A stretch of 11,035 nt of DNA, taken from contig JBHELD010000023.1 in assembly GCA_046263255.1 (NCBI GenBank), positions 1 through 11,035 on the forward strand, in the 5' to 3' direction. Position numbers and translations under genes: made by a program. This DNA is from JALZEG01 sp046263255 (GTDB lineage: Bacteria > Actinomycetota > CADDZG01 > WHSQ01). Below are positions 1-6,693 of the stretch, piece after piece. Under the pieces are notes generated by a model, which worked only from the letters and a program-made list of their open reading frames with translations, did not search any database and was not told the DNA's origin. Numbering within the stretch: the first letter of the stretch is position 1; each line of letters begins with the position of its first letter.

Positions 1-2
1 CG

Positions 3-230
3 TCCGGGCCTACCTCGCCCGAGCTCGCGTACCTGAGGACGAACGCGCCGATGAACCTCGGCGGCGTCGCCGGCCTGTCGCTGCCGTGCGGCGAGATCGG
101 CCGGGGGCTCACGACGAACGTGACGCTGAGCGCGCCGCGCGGTCGCGACGAGGTGGCGCTCACGCTCGGGCGCGCCTTCGAGCGCGCGACCGACGAGGCT
201 TACGTCGGGAGGATCGCGCCGCCGCTGTAG
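3..230 (+). CDS. Amidase-signature family protein, C-terminal end only (partial)
   Basis: This is the last 75 codons of a gene that begins before the window, ending in TAG at 228-230. The reading frame (frame 3) contains MNLGGVAGLSLPCG followed by a stretch ending in LGRAFERAT. This matches the C-terminal part of amidase-signature enzymes such as GatA and related amidases, where an N-x-x-G-x-P-x-x-x-x-P-C-G segment precedes a hydrophobic strand and a helix ending in an A-F-E motif. The catalytic Ser-cisSer-Lys region lies upstream and is not visible, so substrate cannot be judged: it could be GatA (Glu-tRNA amidotransferase) or a stand-alone amidase. No gatB follows; the next gene is glnD on the opposite strand. 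The stop codon lies inside the first copy of a 31 bp tandem repeat. Confidence 0.75.
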   Translation, partial: SGPTSPELAYLRTNAPMNLGGVAGLSLPCGEIGRGLTTNVTLSAPRGRDEVALTLGRAFERATDEAYVGRIAPPL

Positions 231-287
231 ACCGGCGTCCGGCCGAGGCCGCCCGACGCTGTAGACCGGCGTCCGGCCGAGGCCGCC
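223..287. repeat. 31 bp perfect tandem direct repeat, two copies, 34 bp period
   Basis: Positions 223-253 and 257-287 are identical over 31 bases and separated by 3 bases. Copy 1 starts within the last codons of the amidase and includes its stop. Copy 2 ends on the first base of the reverse-complemented glnD stop codon (287-289). The arrangement looks like a short tandem duplication at the junction of two convergent genes. Each copy carries a hairpin, annotated separately. Confidence 0.9.
234..287. terminator. Possible paired bidirectional terminator hairpins between convergent genes
   Basis: Each copy of the tandem repeat can fold GGCGTCC with GGCCGCC around the loop GGCCGA, at 234-253 and 268-287. 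The stem has 7 positions with one T/C mismatch. The location, between the 3' ends of the amidase (+) and glnD (-), suits a bidirectional terminator. No T-tract follows on either strand, so this is not a canonical intrinsic terminator. U-less hairpin terminators have been proposed in actinobacteria. Function is inferred. Confidence 0.3.
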
Positions 288-2695
288 TAGGGGAAGAGGC
301 GATCTACTCGGTGCGCGATCGCGGGAGGAACCTCGCGCTGCTGCTCGGGCCCGAGCTTGTCGCCCGTCGACGTCCTCACGTAGAAGGTGTCGACCACCCG
401 CGCTCCGAGCGTGTCGATCTTCGCCACGTGGATGTCGAGGTCGAGGTCGCTCAGGCCCGCGGTGATCGCGTAGAGGAGGCCGAGCGCGTCGGGAGCGCGG
501 ACCTCCACGACCGTCGAGTGCGGCGACGCGTCCTGGACGACCCGGACGTCGGGGACGATCGGGATCGCCGGCCGGTACTCGAGGGCCTTGCGCGTCAGCC
601 GCGCGTCGACGGCGAGGCGTCCGGAGAACGCCGCCTCGAGCGCCCCCGCGACCGTGTCCATGCCGCGCGCCGGGCGGACGGCGAAGCGCTGCAGCGCGAG
701 CCCGTCGTCGGTCGAGAACGCCTGCGCGCTCAGCACGGTCACGAGGTTCATCGCGAGAACGCCCGCGGTCCTCGCCAGCGCGCCGGGACGGTCGGCGGCG
801 CAGACGGTAAGCACGACCGTTCCCTCCTCGGCCCCCGGCTCGATGCGCGACACGACCTCCCCCGGCCCCGGCCGGCGGAGCAGCAGCCGGATGTCGTCGG
901 CGACGTCGGGAACGGTCGTCCCGTCGAGGTACGACGGGGGAAGCGACGCCAGCACCTCCTCGGCCCGTCCCGCGAGCGCCGGCTCGAACGCGATGACCTC
1001 GCGCGCGCGGGCGGTGACGTCGCTGCGCGCGGGCAGCTCTCCCGTCTCGAGCGCGACGAGCGCCTTGCGGAACAGCTCGCGGACGAGAGCGGCCTTCCAC
1101 GGCGTCCACGCCTCCGGCCCCGTCGCGCGGGCGTCCGCGACCGTCAGCACGTACAGGAGCCGCAGCCGGCGCGGCGACCGGATCCGGGCGACGACGTCCT
1201 CGATCACGGTTCCGTCGTCGAGGTCCCGGCGGGTGGCGGTGTCGACCAGCAGCAGATGGTGGCGGACCAGGGCGCCGATATCCTCCACGCGCGCGGGAGC
1301 GAAACCCATGCGCTCGGCGGCGGCGCGAGCGAGCCGTTCGCCCGCCACGGAGTGGTCCTCGCCCGATCCCTTCCCGACGTCGTGCAGCAGCGTCGCGACG
1401 AGCAACTCGTCGGCCGCGCCCGCCTCCGACGCCGCGGCGGCCGCCACCCCGTCCTCGACCACCACCCGGTGGACGAGCTCCACGGCGAGGAACGAATGTC
1501 CGTCGACGGTGTAGCGATGGTACGGGTCGTGCTGGGCGCGGCCCCGCACGCCCGACCACTCCGGCAGCAGATACCCCCACGCACCCGCATGGTCGAGGAG
1601 CTCGAGCGCCGACGACGCGTGACGGCCGCCGAGCAACCGGACGAACGACGCGCGGACGCCGTCGCTCCAGCGCTGCGGCGGCGTGCCGGTGAACGCGTCC
1701 TCCAGCGCGCCGAGGCTCTTCTGCGAGAGCGGCTTTCCCCGGTGCGCGTGCTCGGCGAGCAACGAGAGGTGGGCCGCCGCGCCGGAGCGGCCCGTCAGGG
1801 AGAGCGCGCCGTCCTGCAGCCTGACGCCCGGCGCGACCTCGAGCGCGGCCCCCGAGCGACGCGGTCCCCGTCCCGACAGCTCGCCCATCGCTCTGCCGGC
1901 GCGGTACTCGATCGTCCGGGCGGACGAGTGGACCCGCTCCATCAGCGCGTCGGCCCCGTCGTCGCCGTCGAACCCGAGCGTCGCCGCGACCGCGGGCTGC
2001 ACGTCGATGCGGAGCCGGTCGAGCTTGCGCCTGGACTGCGCGTGCAGGGCCTCGCGCGCCGCGAGCAGCACGCACCTCTCCTCGGCCAGCCCGTCGAGGG
2101 CCTCGCCGGTCACGGCTTCGAGCCAGCCGAGCGCGTGGAGGTCGCGCAGCCCGCCGGCGTCGTCCTTCAGGTCGGGGGCGAGCGCCCATCCCGCGCGCTC
2201 CCGCGTCCGGTGCCGCGCCTCGGTCGAGTCCACGATCCGGCGCACGAGCGTGCGCGCCGACTTCGCGAGCCACCGCCGCCGCCTGTCGATCAGCTCCTCG
2301 AACGGCGCCCCGTCACCGGCGACCAGGCGCGCGGACAGCAGCGAGGTCGCGGCGTCGAGATCCCGCGCCGCCCATTCGACCGCGTCCTTGGGCGTGCGGA
2401 CCGCGTGACCCACCTGGAACCCCGCGTCCCACAGCGGGTAGAGGAGGCCGCGCAACGTCGCCGGCGTTACGGACGACCGTGGCGGCACCAGGCAGAGGAG
2501 GTCGACGTCGGAGTGCGGCGACATCTCGCCGCGGCCGTAGCCGCCGACCGCGACGAGCGTGACGCCTCCGCGCGGGCCAAGCGCCGCCGCGCTCAGCTCC
2601 GTCAGGATGCGGTCGAGGTCGCGCGCGCGGGCGACGGCAACCGAAGTGCCGTCGCCCAGCCTCAGCTCGCGCGGAGCGCGTACGTCGGACAGCAC
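287..2695 (-). CDS. glnD: GlnD, PII nucleotidyltransferase / nucleotidyl-removing enzyme
   Basis: GlnD senses glutamine and attaches or removes a nucleotide on the T-loop tyrosine of PII: uridylylation in proteobacteria, adenylylation in studied actinobacteria. The 802 aa product, slightly shorter than proteobacterial GlnD, has the full domain order. The nucleotidyltransferase core has GGYGRGEMSPHSDVDLL at about 51-67, with metal-binding Asp63 and Asp65. A GlnD-typical LKDDAGGLRDLH lies at 176-187. The HD hydrolase domain shows DPYHRYTVDGH at 390-400, LLHDVGKG from 436 (His438-Asp439) and RHH at 478-480. Two ACT domains, for glutamine sensing, span about 625-695 and 727-800. The start is GTG at 2695-2693, 2 bp after the glnK stop. 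The AGGAG before it runs into the GTG itself, so it cannot act as a normal ribosome site, and translation probably depends on coupling to glnK. No other ATG, GTG or TTG fits nearby. It is the last gene of amtB-glnK-glnD. Confidence 0.95.
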   Translation of the reverse strand: MLSDVRAPRELRLGDGTSVAVARARDLDRILTELSAAALGPRGGVTLVAVGGYGRGEMSPHSDVDLLCLVPPRSSVTPATLRGLLYPLWDAGFQVGHAVRTPKDAVEWAARDLDAATSLLSARLVAGDGAPFEELIDRRRRWLAKSARTLVRRIVDSTEARHRTRERAGWALAPDLKDDAGGLRDLHALGWLEAVTGEALDGLAEERCVLLAAREALHAQSRRKLDRLRIDVQPAVAATLGFDGDDGADALMERVHSSARTIEYRAGRAMGELSGRGPRRSGAALEVAPGVRLQDGALSLTGRSGAAAHLSLLAEHAHRGKPLSQKSLGALEDAFTGTPPQRWSDGVRASFVRLLGGRHASSALELLDHAGAWGYLLPEWSGVRGRAQHDPYHRYTVDGHSFLAVELVHRVVVEDGVAAAAASEAGAADELLVATLLHDVGKGSGEDHSVAGERLARAAAERMGFAPARVEDIGALVRHHLLLVDTATRRDLDDGTVIEDVVARIRSPRRLRLLYVLTVADARATGPEAWTPWKAALVRELFRKALVALETGELPARSDVTARAREVIAFEPALAGRAEEVLASLPPSYLDGTTVPDVADDIRLLLRRPGPGEVVSRIEPGAEEGTVVLTVCAADRPGALARTAGVLAMNLVTVLSAQAFSTDDGLALQRFAVRPARGMDTVAGALEAAFSGRLAVDARLTRKALEYRPAIPIVPDVRVVQDASPHSTVVEVRAPDALGLLYAITAGLSDLDLDIHVAKIDTLGARVVDTFYVRTSTGDKLGPEQQREVPPAIAHRVDRLFP

Positions 2696-2697
2696 TC

Positions 2698-3036
2698 CTA
2701 CAGGGCGTCGGAGCCCTTTTCGCCGGTGCGGATGCGCACGACCTGCTCGGCGGGAACGACCCAGATCTTCCCGTCGCCGATCGAGTCGGTGCGGGCCCCG
2801 GCGGCGATCGCCTTCACGACCTCGTCGACCCCGTCGTCGTCGACGACGACCTCGATGCGGGTCTTCGGCGCGAAGTCGACCTGGTACTCGGCCCCCCGGT
2901 ACACCTCCGTGTGTCCCTTCTGGCGGCCGAACCCGCGCGCCTCGGAGACGGTGAGGCCCTGTACGCCGATCCCCTCGAGCGCCTCCTTCACGTCGTCCAG
3001 CTTGAAGGGCTTGACGACCGCGACGACTACCTTCAT
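2698..3036 (-). CDS. glnK: GlnK, nitrogen regulatory protein PII
   Basis: PII is a small cytoplasmic trimer that binds ATP, ADP and 2-oxoglutarate and plugs the AmtB channel when nitrogen is plentiful. The 112 aa length is exactly that of the family. The T-loop signature YRGAEY is at 46-51, with the modification site at Tyr51. Gln39 and Lys58, both involved in 2-oxoglutarate binding, are present. The C-terminal signature TDSIGDGKIWVV is at 83-94, and Arg101 and Arg103 suit nucleotide binding. The ATG directly follows the amtB stop with no gap, and GAGG lies 5 bases upstream as a ribosome site. Linkage to amtB is why I call it GlnK rather than GlnB; the proteins themselves are hard to tell apart. 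GlnD, encoded next, should be its modifying enzyme. Confidence 0.97.
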   Translation of the reverse strand: MKVVVAVVKPFKLDDVKEALEGIGVQGLTVSEARGFGRQKGHTEVYRGAEYQVDFAPKTRIEVVVDDDGVDEVVKAIAAGARTDSIGDGKIWVVPAEQVVRIRTGEKGSDAL

Positions 3037-4356
3037 CTAGGCCTCGCTTCCTCTCGCGACCGGCACGGCGGCCGGGGCGTGTGCGTGGACGGGGGGCGCG
3101 GCCGGCATGGTCGTCACCCCTCCGCCCCCTTCGGCGAACGCGTACCCGGACTCGGCGTGCTGGGTGAGGTCGAGGCCCGAGATCTCCTGCTCCTCGGTGA
3201 CGCGCAGCCCGATCGTCGCTCCGACGACCCTCAGCAGCACGACGCTGGCGAGGAACGAGAACGCAAGCGTCGCGACGATCGCGACCATCTGCTTGCCGAG
3301 GAGTCCCGCTCCTCCGCCTGCGAGAAGGCCGTCGAACCCGGCGGAGTTGAACGCCCTGTCGGCGAAGACGCCGGTCAGCAGCGCGCCGACGATCCCGCCG
3401 GCGAGATGGACGCCGACGACGTCGAGCGAGTCGTCGTAGCCGAAGCGGAACTTCAGGCGCACCGCGCAGGCGCAGACGACGCCGCCGGCGAGGCCGATCG
3501 CGATAGCCGCGAGGGGGCCGACGAACCCTGCCGCCGGAGTGATCGCGACGAGCCCTGCGACCGCACCCGACGCGACGCCGAGCGTCGTGGACTTTCTCTC
3601 CGAACGTGCGTCCACGAGCGCCCACCCGCACGCGCCGGCGGCTGCCCCGAGGTTCGTCGCGAGGAACGCCGAGGCGGCGAGGCCGTTCGCGCCGAGCGCG
3701 CTGCCGGCGTTGAACCCGAACCAGCCGAACCACAGGATGCCGGTTCCCAGCACCGTCATCGTCAGGTTGTGCGGGACGAACGCCTCCTTGCCGAAGCCCT
3801 TGCGCTTCCCGATCACGAGAACCGCGGCGAGGGCCGCGATGCCCGCGTTGATGTGCACGACGGTCCCGCCGGCGAAGTCCAGCGCGCCGAGCTCGCGGAT
3901 CCAGCCGCCCGGCGCCCACACCCAGTGCGCCACCGGGGCGTAGACGAGCACGAGCCACAGCGCCGTGAACGCGACGTAGCCCGAGAACTTCATCCGCTCG
4001 GCGAACGCGCCGGTGATCAGCGCGGGCGTGATGATCGCGAACATCATCTGGAACACGGCGAAGAGCGAGTGGGGGATCGTCCCCGCGAGGTCGGCGTTCG
4101 GCTCGGCGCTGACGCCGGAGAAGCCGAGGAAGTCGAGGCCGCCGATGAGCCCACCCTTGTCGGGGCCGAACGCGAGCGTGTAGCCCACCACAACCCAGAG
4201 CACGGAGACGAGGCCGAGGGCGAAGACGCTCTGCATGATCGTGCCGAGCACGTTCTTCGATCTGACCATGCCCCCGTAGAACAGGGCGAGGCCGGGGGTC
4301 ATGAACATCACGAGGGCGGCGCACAGCAAGACGAAAGCGGTATCGCCCGTGTCCAT
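3037..4356 (-). CDS. amtB: AmtB ammonium transporter / channel (Amt/Mep/Rh family)
   Basis: An integral membrane protein of 439 aa that deprotonates ammonium and conducts ammonia into the cell. The family has 11 membrane helices in a trimer, and the hydrophobic segments from about 7 to 385 fit this. The pore twin histidines are visible as His168 (GGTVVHINAG) and His317 (DVVGVHLAGG). Asp160 of the ammonium recruitment site is present, and WFGWFGFNAGS (209-219) gives Trp212, Phe215 and Ser219. The C-terminal segment LDLTQHAESGYAF (396-408), which contacts GlnK in the family, is intact. It is followed by about 30 residues rich in Ala, Pro and His (HAHAPAA) that look like a disordered extension. 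The start ATG has AAAGGA 5 bases upstream. It is first in the operon with glnK and glnD and sits behind a GlnR-type operator, so induction under nitrogen limitation is expected. Confidence 0.97.
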   Translation of the reverse strand: MDTGDTAFVLLCAALVMFMTPGLALFYGGMVRSKNVLGTIMQSVFALGLVSVLWVVVGYTLAFGPDKGGLIGGLDFLGFSGVSAEPNADLAGTIPHSLFAVFQMMFAIITPALITGAFAERMKFSGYVAFTALWLVLVYAPVAHWVWAPGGWIRELGALDFAGGTVVHINAGIAALAAVLVIGKRKGFGKEAFVPHNLTMTVLGTGILWFGWFGFNAGSALGANGLAASAFLATNLGAAAGACGWALVDARSERKSTTLGVASGAVAGLVAITPAAGFVGPLAAIAIGLAGGVVCACAVRLKFRFGYDDSLDVVGVHLAGGIVGALLTGVFADRAFNSAGFDGLLAGGGAGLLGKQMVAIVATLAFSFLASVVLLRVVGATIGLRVTEEQEISGLDLTQHAESGYAFAEGGGGVTTMPAAPPVHAHAPAAVPVARGSEA

Positions 4357-4414
4357 CGGGATCCTTTCTCTGTTACGCGCCGGCCGAGACCCACGCGTCT
4401 CCTAGCAGCCGTCT

Positions 4415-4432
4415 TCCGGCGGCGTCGCCGGA
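4415..4432 (-). other. Perfect 7 bp stem, 4 nt loop hairpin in the amtB leader
   Basis: TCCGGCG and CGCCGGA (4415-4421 and 4426-4432) are perfect complements around a 4 base loop. The element lies 58 bp before the amtB start, probably within the transcribed leader. No T-tract follows on either strand, so it is not an obvious attenuator. In DNA this GC-rich a hairpin may occur by chance. Confidence 0.4.
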
Positions 4433-4437
4433 CCTCC

Positions 4438-4455
4438 GTTGGACTCCGATCCAAC
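4438..4455. promoter_or_regulatory. 6-6-6 inverted repeat next to the GlnR sites, possible operator or promoter element
   Basis: GTTGGA and TCCAAC form a perfect dyad with a 6 base spacer, 9 bp on the amtB side of the last GlnR half-site. On the minus strand it contains TTGGAT (4454-4449), a weak -10-like hexamer. If that is the -10, the GlnR sites would lie at about -23 to -60, a reasonable place for an activator. It could equally be a separate regulator's site. Both readings are inference. Confidence 0.35.
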
Positions 4456-4464
4456 GACGCGGTT

Positions 4465-4502
4465 GTTTCGAGGTTGTTTCGCGTCCGTTTCCCTGCCGTA
4501 AC
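4465..4502 (-). promoter_or_regulatory. GlnR-type nitrogen operator: four half-sites at exact 11 bp spacing
   Basis: Read on the minus strand toward amtB, the sequence is GTTAC-n6-GAAAC-n6-GAAAC-n6-GAAAC. The plus-strand pentamers start at 4465, 4476, 4487 and 4498. This matches the published actinobacterial GlnR consensus gTnAC-n6-GaAAC-n6-GtnAC-n6-GAAAC except for the third half-site, which is GAAAC rather than GTnAC. The operator lies 108 bp before the amtB ATG and 62 bp past the pgl stop. GlnR is an OmpR-type regulator known in other actinobacteria to control amtB-glnK-glnD. The GlnR gene is not in this window. A chance match of four aligned pentamers directly upstream of its classic target operon is very unlikely. 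Confidence 0.85.
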
Positions 4503-4540
4503 TTCTCGTCCACAGGGGACCGGTGCGGTTCATTGAGCAA

Positions 4541-4556
4541 CGCCGTACGCACGGCG
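4541..4556 (-). terminator. Hairpin just after pgl, candidate operon terminator
   Basis: CGCCGT and ACGGCG pair perfectly around a 4 base loop, beginning 11 bases after the pgl stop on the minus strand. Outer CAA and TTG could extend the stem across a 4-base bulge. The downstream minus-strand sequence TTGCTCAATG is only mildly T-rich, so this is at best a weak terminator separating the zwf-pgl operon from amtB. Confidence 0.35.
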
Positions 4557-4567
4557 ACCGTTGACGC

Positions 4568-5230
4568 TCAGCGAGCGAGGTTCGCTGCGGCGCCCTCGTC
4601 GAGCAGCCACAGAACGCCGTCGTGCTCCCGGAACATCGCGGCCGGGCACCGCATGACGTCCTCGCTCCCGTCGATCGCCCGCGCCACGGCGCCGGTCTTC
4701 GGCGACCCCGCGACCAGGAAGACGATCGCCGTCCCCGACAGCAGAGCCGGCGGGGTCAGCGACAGGCCCTGCAGCCCGTCGGGCCGGTCGACGACGGCGC
4801 ACGAGGCCGCCTCGACCAGCGCCGGTGAGCCCGGGAACAGCCCCGCCACGTGCGCGTCGTCGCCGAGGCCGAGGACGACGAGGTCGAACGCGTCGACGAC
4901 CTCCCGGTCGTAGATCGCCGCGGCGTCGGCCGGGTCGATCTCCCCCTGCATGCGGTGGACCGCGCGCGGCCCCACCGAGTCGAGCAGCGTCCGGCTCGCC
5001 ATGCCGAAGTTGCTGCGCGGGTCGTCCGGCGGGACGCAGCGCTCGTCGGAGAAGAACACGCCGATCCCGGACCAGTCGGGCGCGGCCCGCGCCAGCTCCG
5101 GGTACACCGCCTCCGCGGTGCCGCCGCCGGTCACGACGACGTTCCCGCTCGACGGCAGGAGCGCGGCGACCGCGCCTGCTGCGAGGCGCGCGAACTCGTC
5201 TGCGGGGAAGACCTCGGTCCGGTGCGTCAT
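4568..5230 (-). CDS. pgl: 6-phosphogluconolactonase
   Basis: Hydrolyses 6-phosphogluconolactone to 6-phosphogluconate, step two of the oxidative pentose phosphate pathway, in the cytoplasm. The 220 aa protein has the length and motifs of the SOL/DevB branch: VVTGGGTAEAVYPELA at 32-47, FFSDERCVPPDDPRSNFGMA at 59-78, and LGLGDDAHVAGLFPG at 120-134. His127 sits where the family's catalytic histidine is found. The usual DGH is DAH here, a mild change. FLVAGSPKTGAVARAI at 171-186 is also typical. The start ATG at 5230 overlaps the zwf stop by 4 bp (ATGA), implying translational coupling to zwf, and GGCGG lies just upstream. It is the last gene of the four-gene minus-strand operon. Confidence 0.95.
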   Translation of the reverse strand: MTHRTEVFPADEFARLAAGAVAALLPSSGNVVVTGGGTAEAVYPELARAAPDWSGIGVFFSDERCVPPDDPRSNFGMASRTLLDSVGPRAVHRMQGEIDPADAAAIYDREVVDAFDLVVLGLGDDAHVAGLFPGSPALVEAASCAVVDRPDGLQGLSLTPPALLSGTAIVFLVAGSPKTGAVARAIDGSEDVMRCPAAMFREHDGVLWLLDEGAAANLAR

Positions 5231-6693
5231 ACCGCCGGGTCGCGCCAGCGGCGTCCGTCCTCGCGCACGACCTCGTCCGCCGAGGCCGGTCCCCACGTCC
5301 CGCGGGCGTAGAGGCCCGGCCGCCCGCCTCCGCTCCAGTACGCGAGGACCGGGTCGACGATCTCCCACGCCTCCTCGATCTCGTCGGCGCGCGTGAACAG
5401 CGTCGCGTCGCCGAGCATGCAGTCCTGCAGGAGCCGTTCGTACGCCTCCGGCGACCCCGAGCCGAAGTCGCTCTCGTAGTCGAACTCCATGTCGACCGTC
5501 CGCACGTTGACCTCGTGCCCGGGGACCTTCGCGCCGAACGTGAGCGTGATCGCCTCGTCCGGCTGGATCCGCAGCACGAGGACGTTGGGTTCGAGCTCCT
5601 CCACCGCGGTCTTGGCGAACAGCAGGTGCGGGACCCTCTGGAACTGGATCGCGATCTCGGTCGCCTTCGCGGGGAGGTTCTTACCCGTGCGGAGGTAGAA
5701 CGGGACGCCGGCCCAGCGCCAGTTGTCGACGAGCAGCTTCAGCGCGACGAACGTCTCCGTCGACGACTGCGGGTCGACACCCGCCTCGTCGCGGTAGCCC
5801 TCGTACTGCCCCCGCGCCGTGAGGATCCCGCACTCCGACGCCGGCCAGCGCCGCACGGCCTTCAGCACCTGGACCTTCTCGTTGCGGATCGCGCTGGCGT
5901 CCCACGCGACGGGGGGCTCCATCGCGACGAGCGTGAGGAGCTGCAGCAGGTGGTTCTGCGCGACGTCGCGCAGCGCACCGGTCTGATCGTAGAACGCGCC
6001 GCGCGACGCGACGCCGCCGTCCTCCGCAACCGTGATCTGCACGTGGTCCACGTAGCGCCGGTTCCAGATCGGCTCGAAGATCGCGTTCGAGAACCGCAGG
6101 ACGAGGAGGTTCTGCACCGTCTCCTTGCCGAGGTAGTGGTCGATGCGGAAGACCTGGTCCTCCGAGAACGTCCGGTTGAGGACGGCGTTCAGCTCCCGCG
6201 CCGACGCGAGGTCGGACCCGAACGGCTTCTCGACGACGAGCCGGTGCCACCCTGCCGTGTCGAGGAGACCCGCCTTCCCGATGCCGTCGGCGATCGTGGG
6301 GAAGAACGCGGGGGCGGTCGCGAGGTACCAAACGCGGTTGCCGCCCGTGCCGTGGCTCTCGTCGATCTCGGCGAGCCGGCGCCCGAGGCGGCGGAAGACG
6401 TCGCCCGACGAGAGGTCGCCCGGGGCGTAGAACAGGTTGCCTGCGAAGCTCCCCCACGAGGAGTCGTCGGGAGAGACGCGGGAGTGCTCGTCGACCGCGT
6501 CCCGCATCCGGTGGGCGAACTCCTCGTCGGTGAGCTTCGTACGAGCCGTCCCGAGAACGGTCGTCGCCTCGGGGGCGAGGCCCTCGCGCCGCAGGTTGAA
6601 GAGCGCGGGGAGCAGCCTGCGCGACGTGAGGTCGCCCGACGCGCCGAAGATCACGACTGCGCAGGGGTCGGGGGCGCGCCGTGTCGCGCTCAT
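5227..6693 (-). CDS. zwf: Glucose-6-phosphate 1-dehydrogenase
   Basis: Oxidises glucose 6-phosphate to 6-phosphogluconolactone with reduction of NADP, the entry to the oxidative pentose phosphate pathway. At 488 aa it has the normal bacterial length. The nucleotide-binding fold shows VVIFGASGDLTSRRLLPAL at 13-31. EKPFG is at 155-159, and the active-site signature RIDHYLGKE at 183-191. Asp185 and His248 (QNHLLQLL) match the family's catalytic Asp-His pair. LRTGKNL is at 334-340. The C-terminal substrate and tetramer domain looks complete. The ATG at 6693 overlaps the hydrolase stop by 4 bp, and the gene overlaps pgl by 4 bp at its end, so it is the third of four coupled genes. No opcA, gnd, tal or tkt is nearby, although opcA and tal often accompany zwf in actinobacteria. 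Confidence 0.97.
   Translation of the reverse strand: MSATRRAPDPCAVVIFGASGDLTSRRLLPALFNLRREGLAPEATTVLGTARTKLTDEEFAHRMRDAVDEHSRVSPDDSSWGSFAGNLFYAPGDLSSGDVFRRLGRRLAEIDESHGTGGNRVWYLATAPAFFPTIADGIGKAGLLDTAGWHRLVVEKPFGSDLASARELNAVLNRTFSEDQVFRIDHYLGKETVQNLLVLRFSNAIFEPIWNRRYVDHVQITVAEDGGVASRGAFYDQTGALRDVAQNHLLQLLTLVAMEPPVAWDASAIRNEKVQVLKAVRRWPASECGILTARGQYEGYRDEAGVDPQSSTETFVALKLLVDNWRWAGVPFYLRTGKNLPAKATEIAIQFQRVPHLLFAKTAVEELEPNVLVLRIQPDEAITLTFGAKVPGHEVNVRTVDMEFDYESDFGSGSPEAYERLLQDCMLGDATLFTRADEIEEAWEIVDPVLAYWSGGGRPGLYARGTWGPASADEVVREDGRRWRDPAV

Noticed and set aside
223..287. CRISPR or attachment-site reading of the direct repeat
   Set aside because: Only two copies exist with a 3 bp spacer, and no cas, integrase or tRNA gene is near; a tandem duplication explains it better.
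86..3040. A 984-codon open frame on the plus strand
   Set aside because: It runs antisense to glnD and glnK, which have full family motifs. The product is Arg-rich low-complexity sequence typical of antisense frames in high-GC DNA.
2696..4324. Extension of the glnD frame upstream through glnK and amtB (a 1345-codon frame)
   Set aside because: The upstream part is Arg-rich and out of frame with real GlnK and AmtB. GlnD homology begins just after the GTG at 2695.
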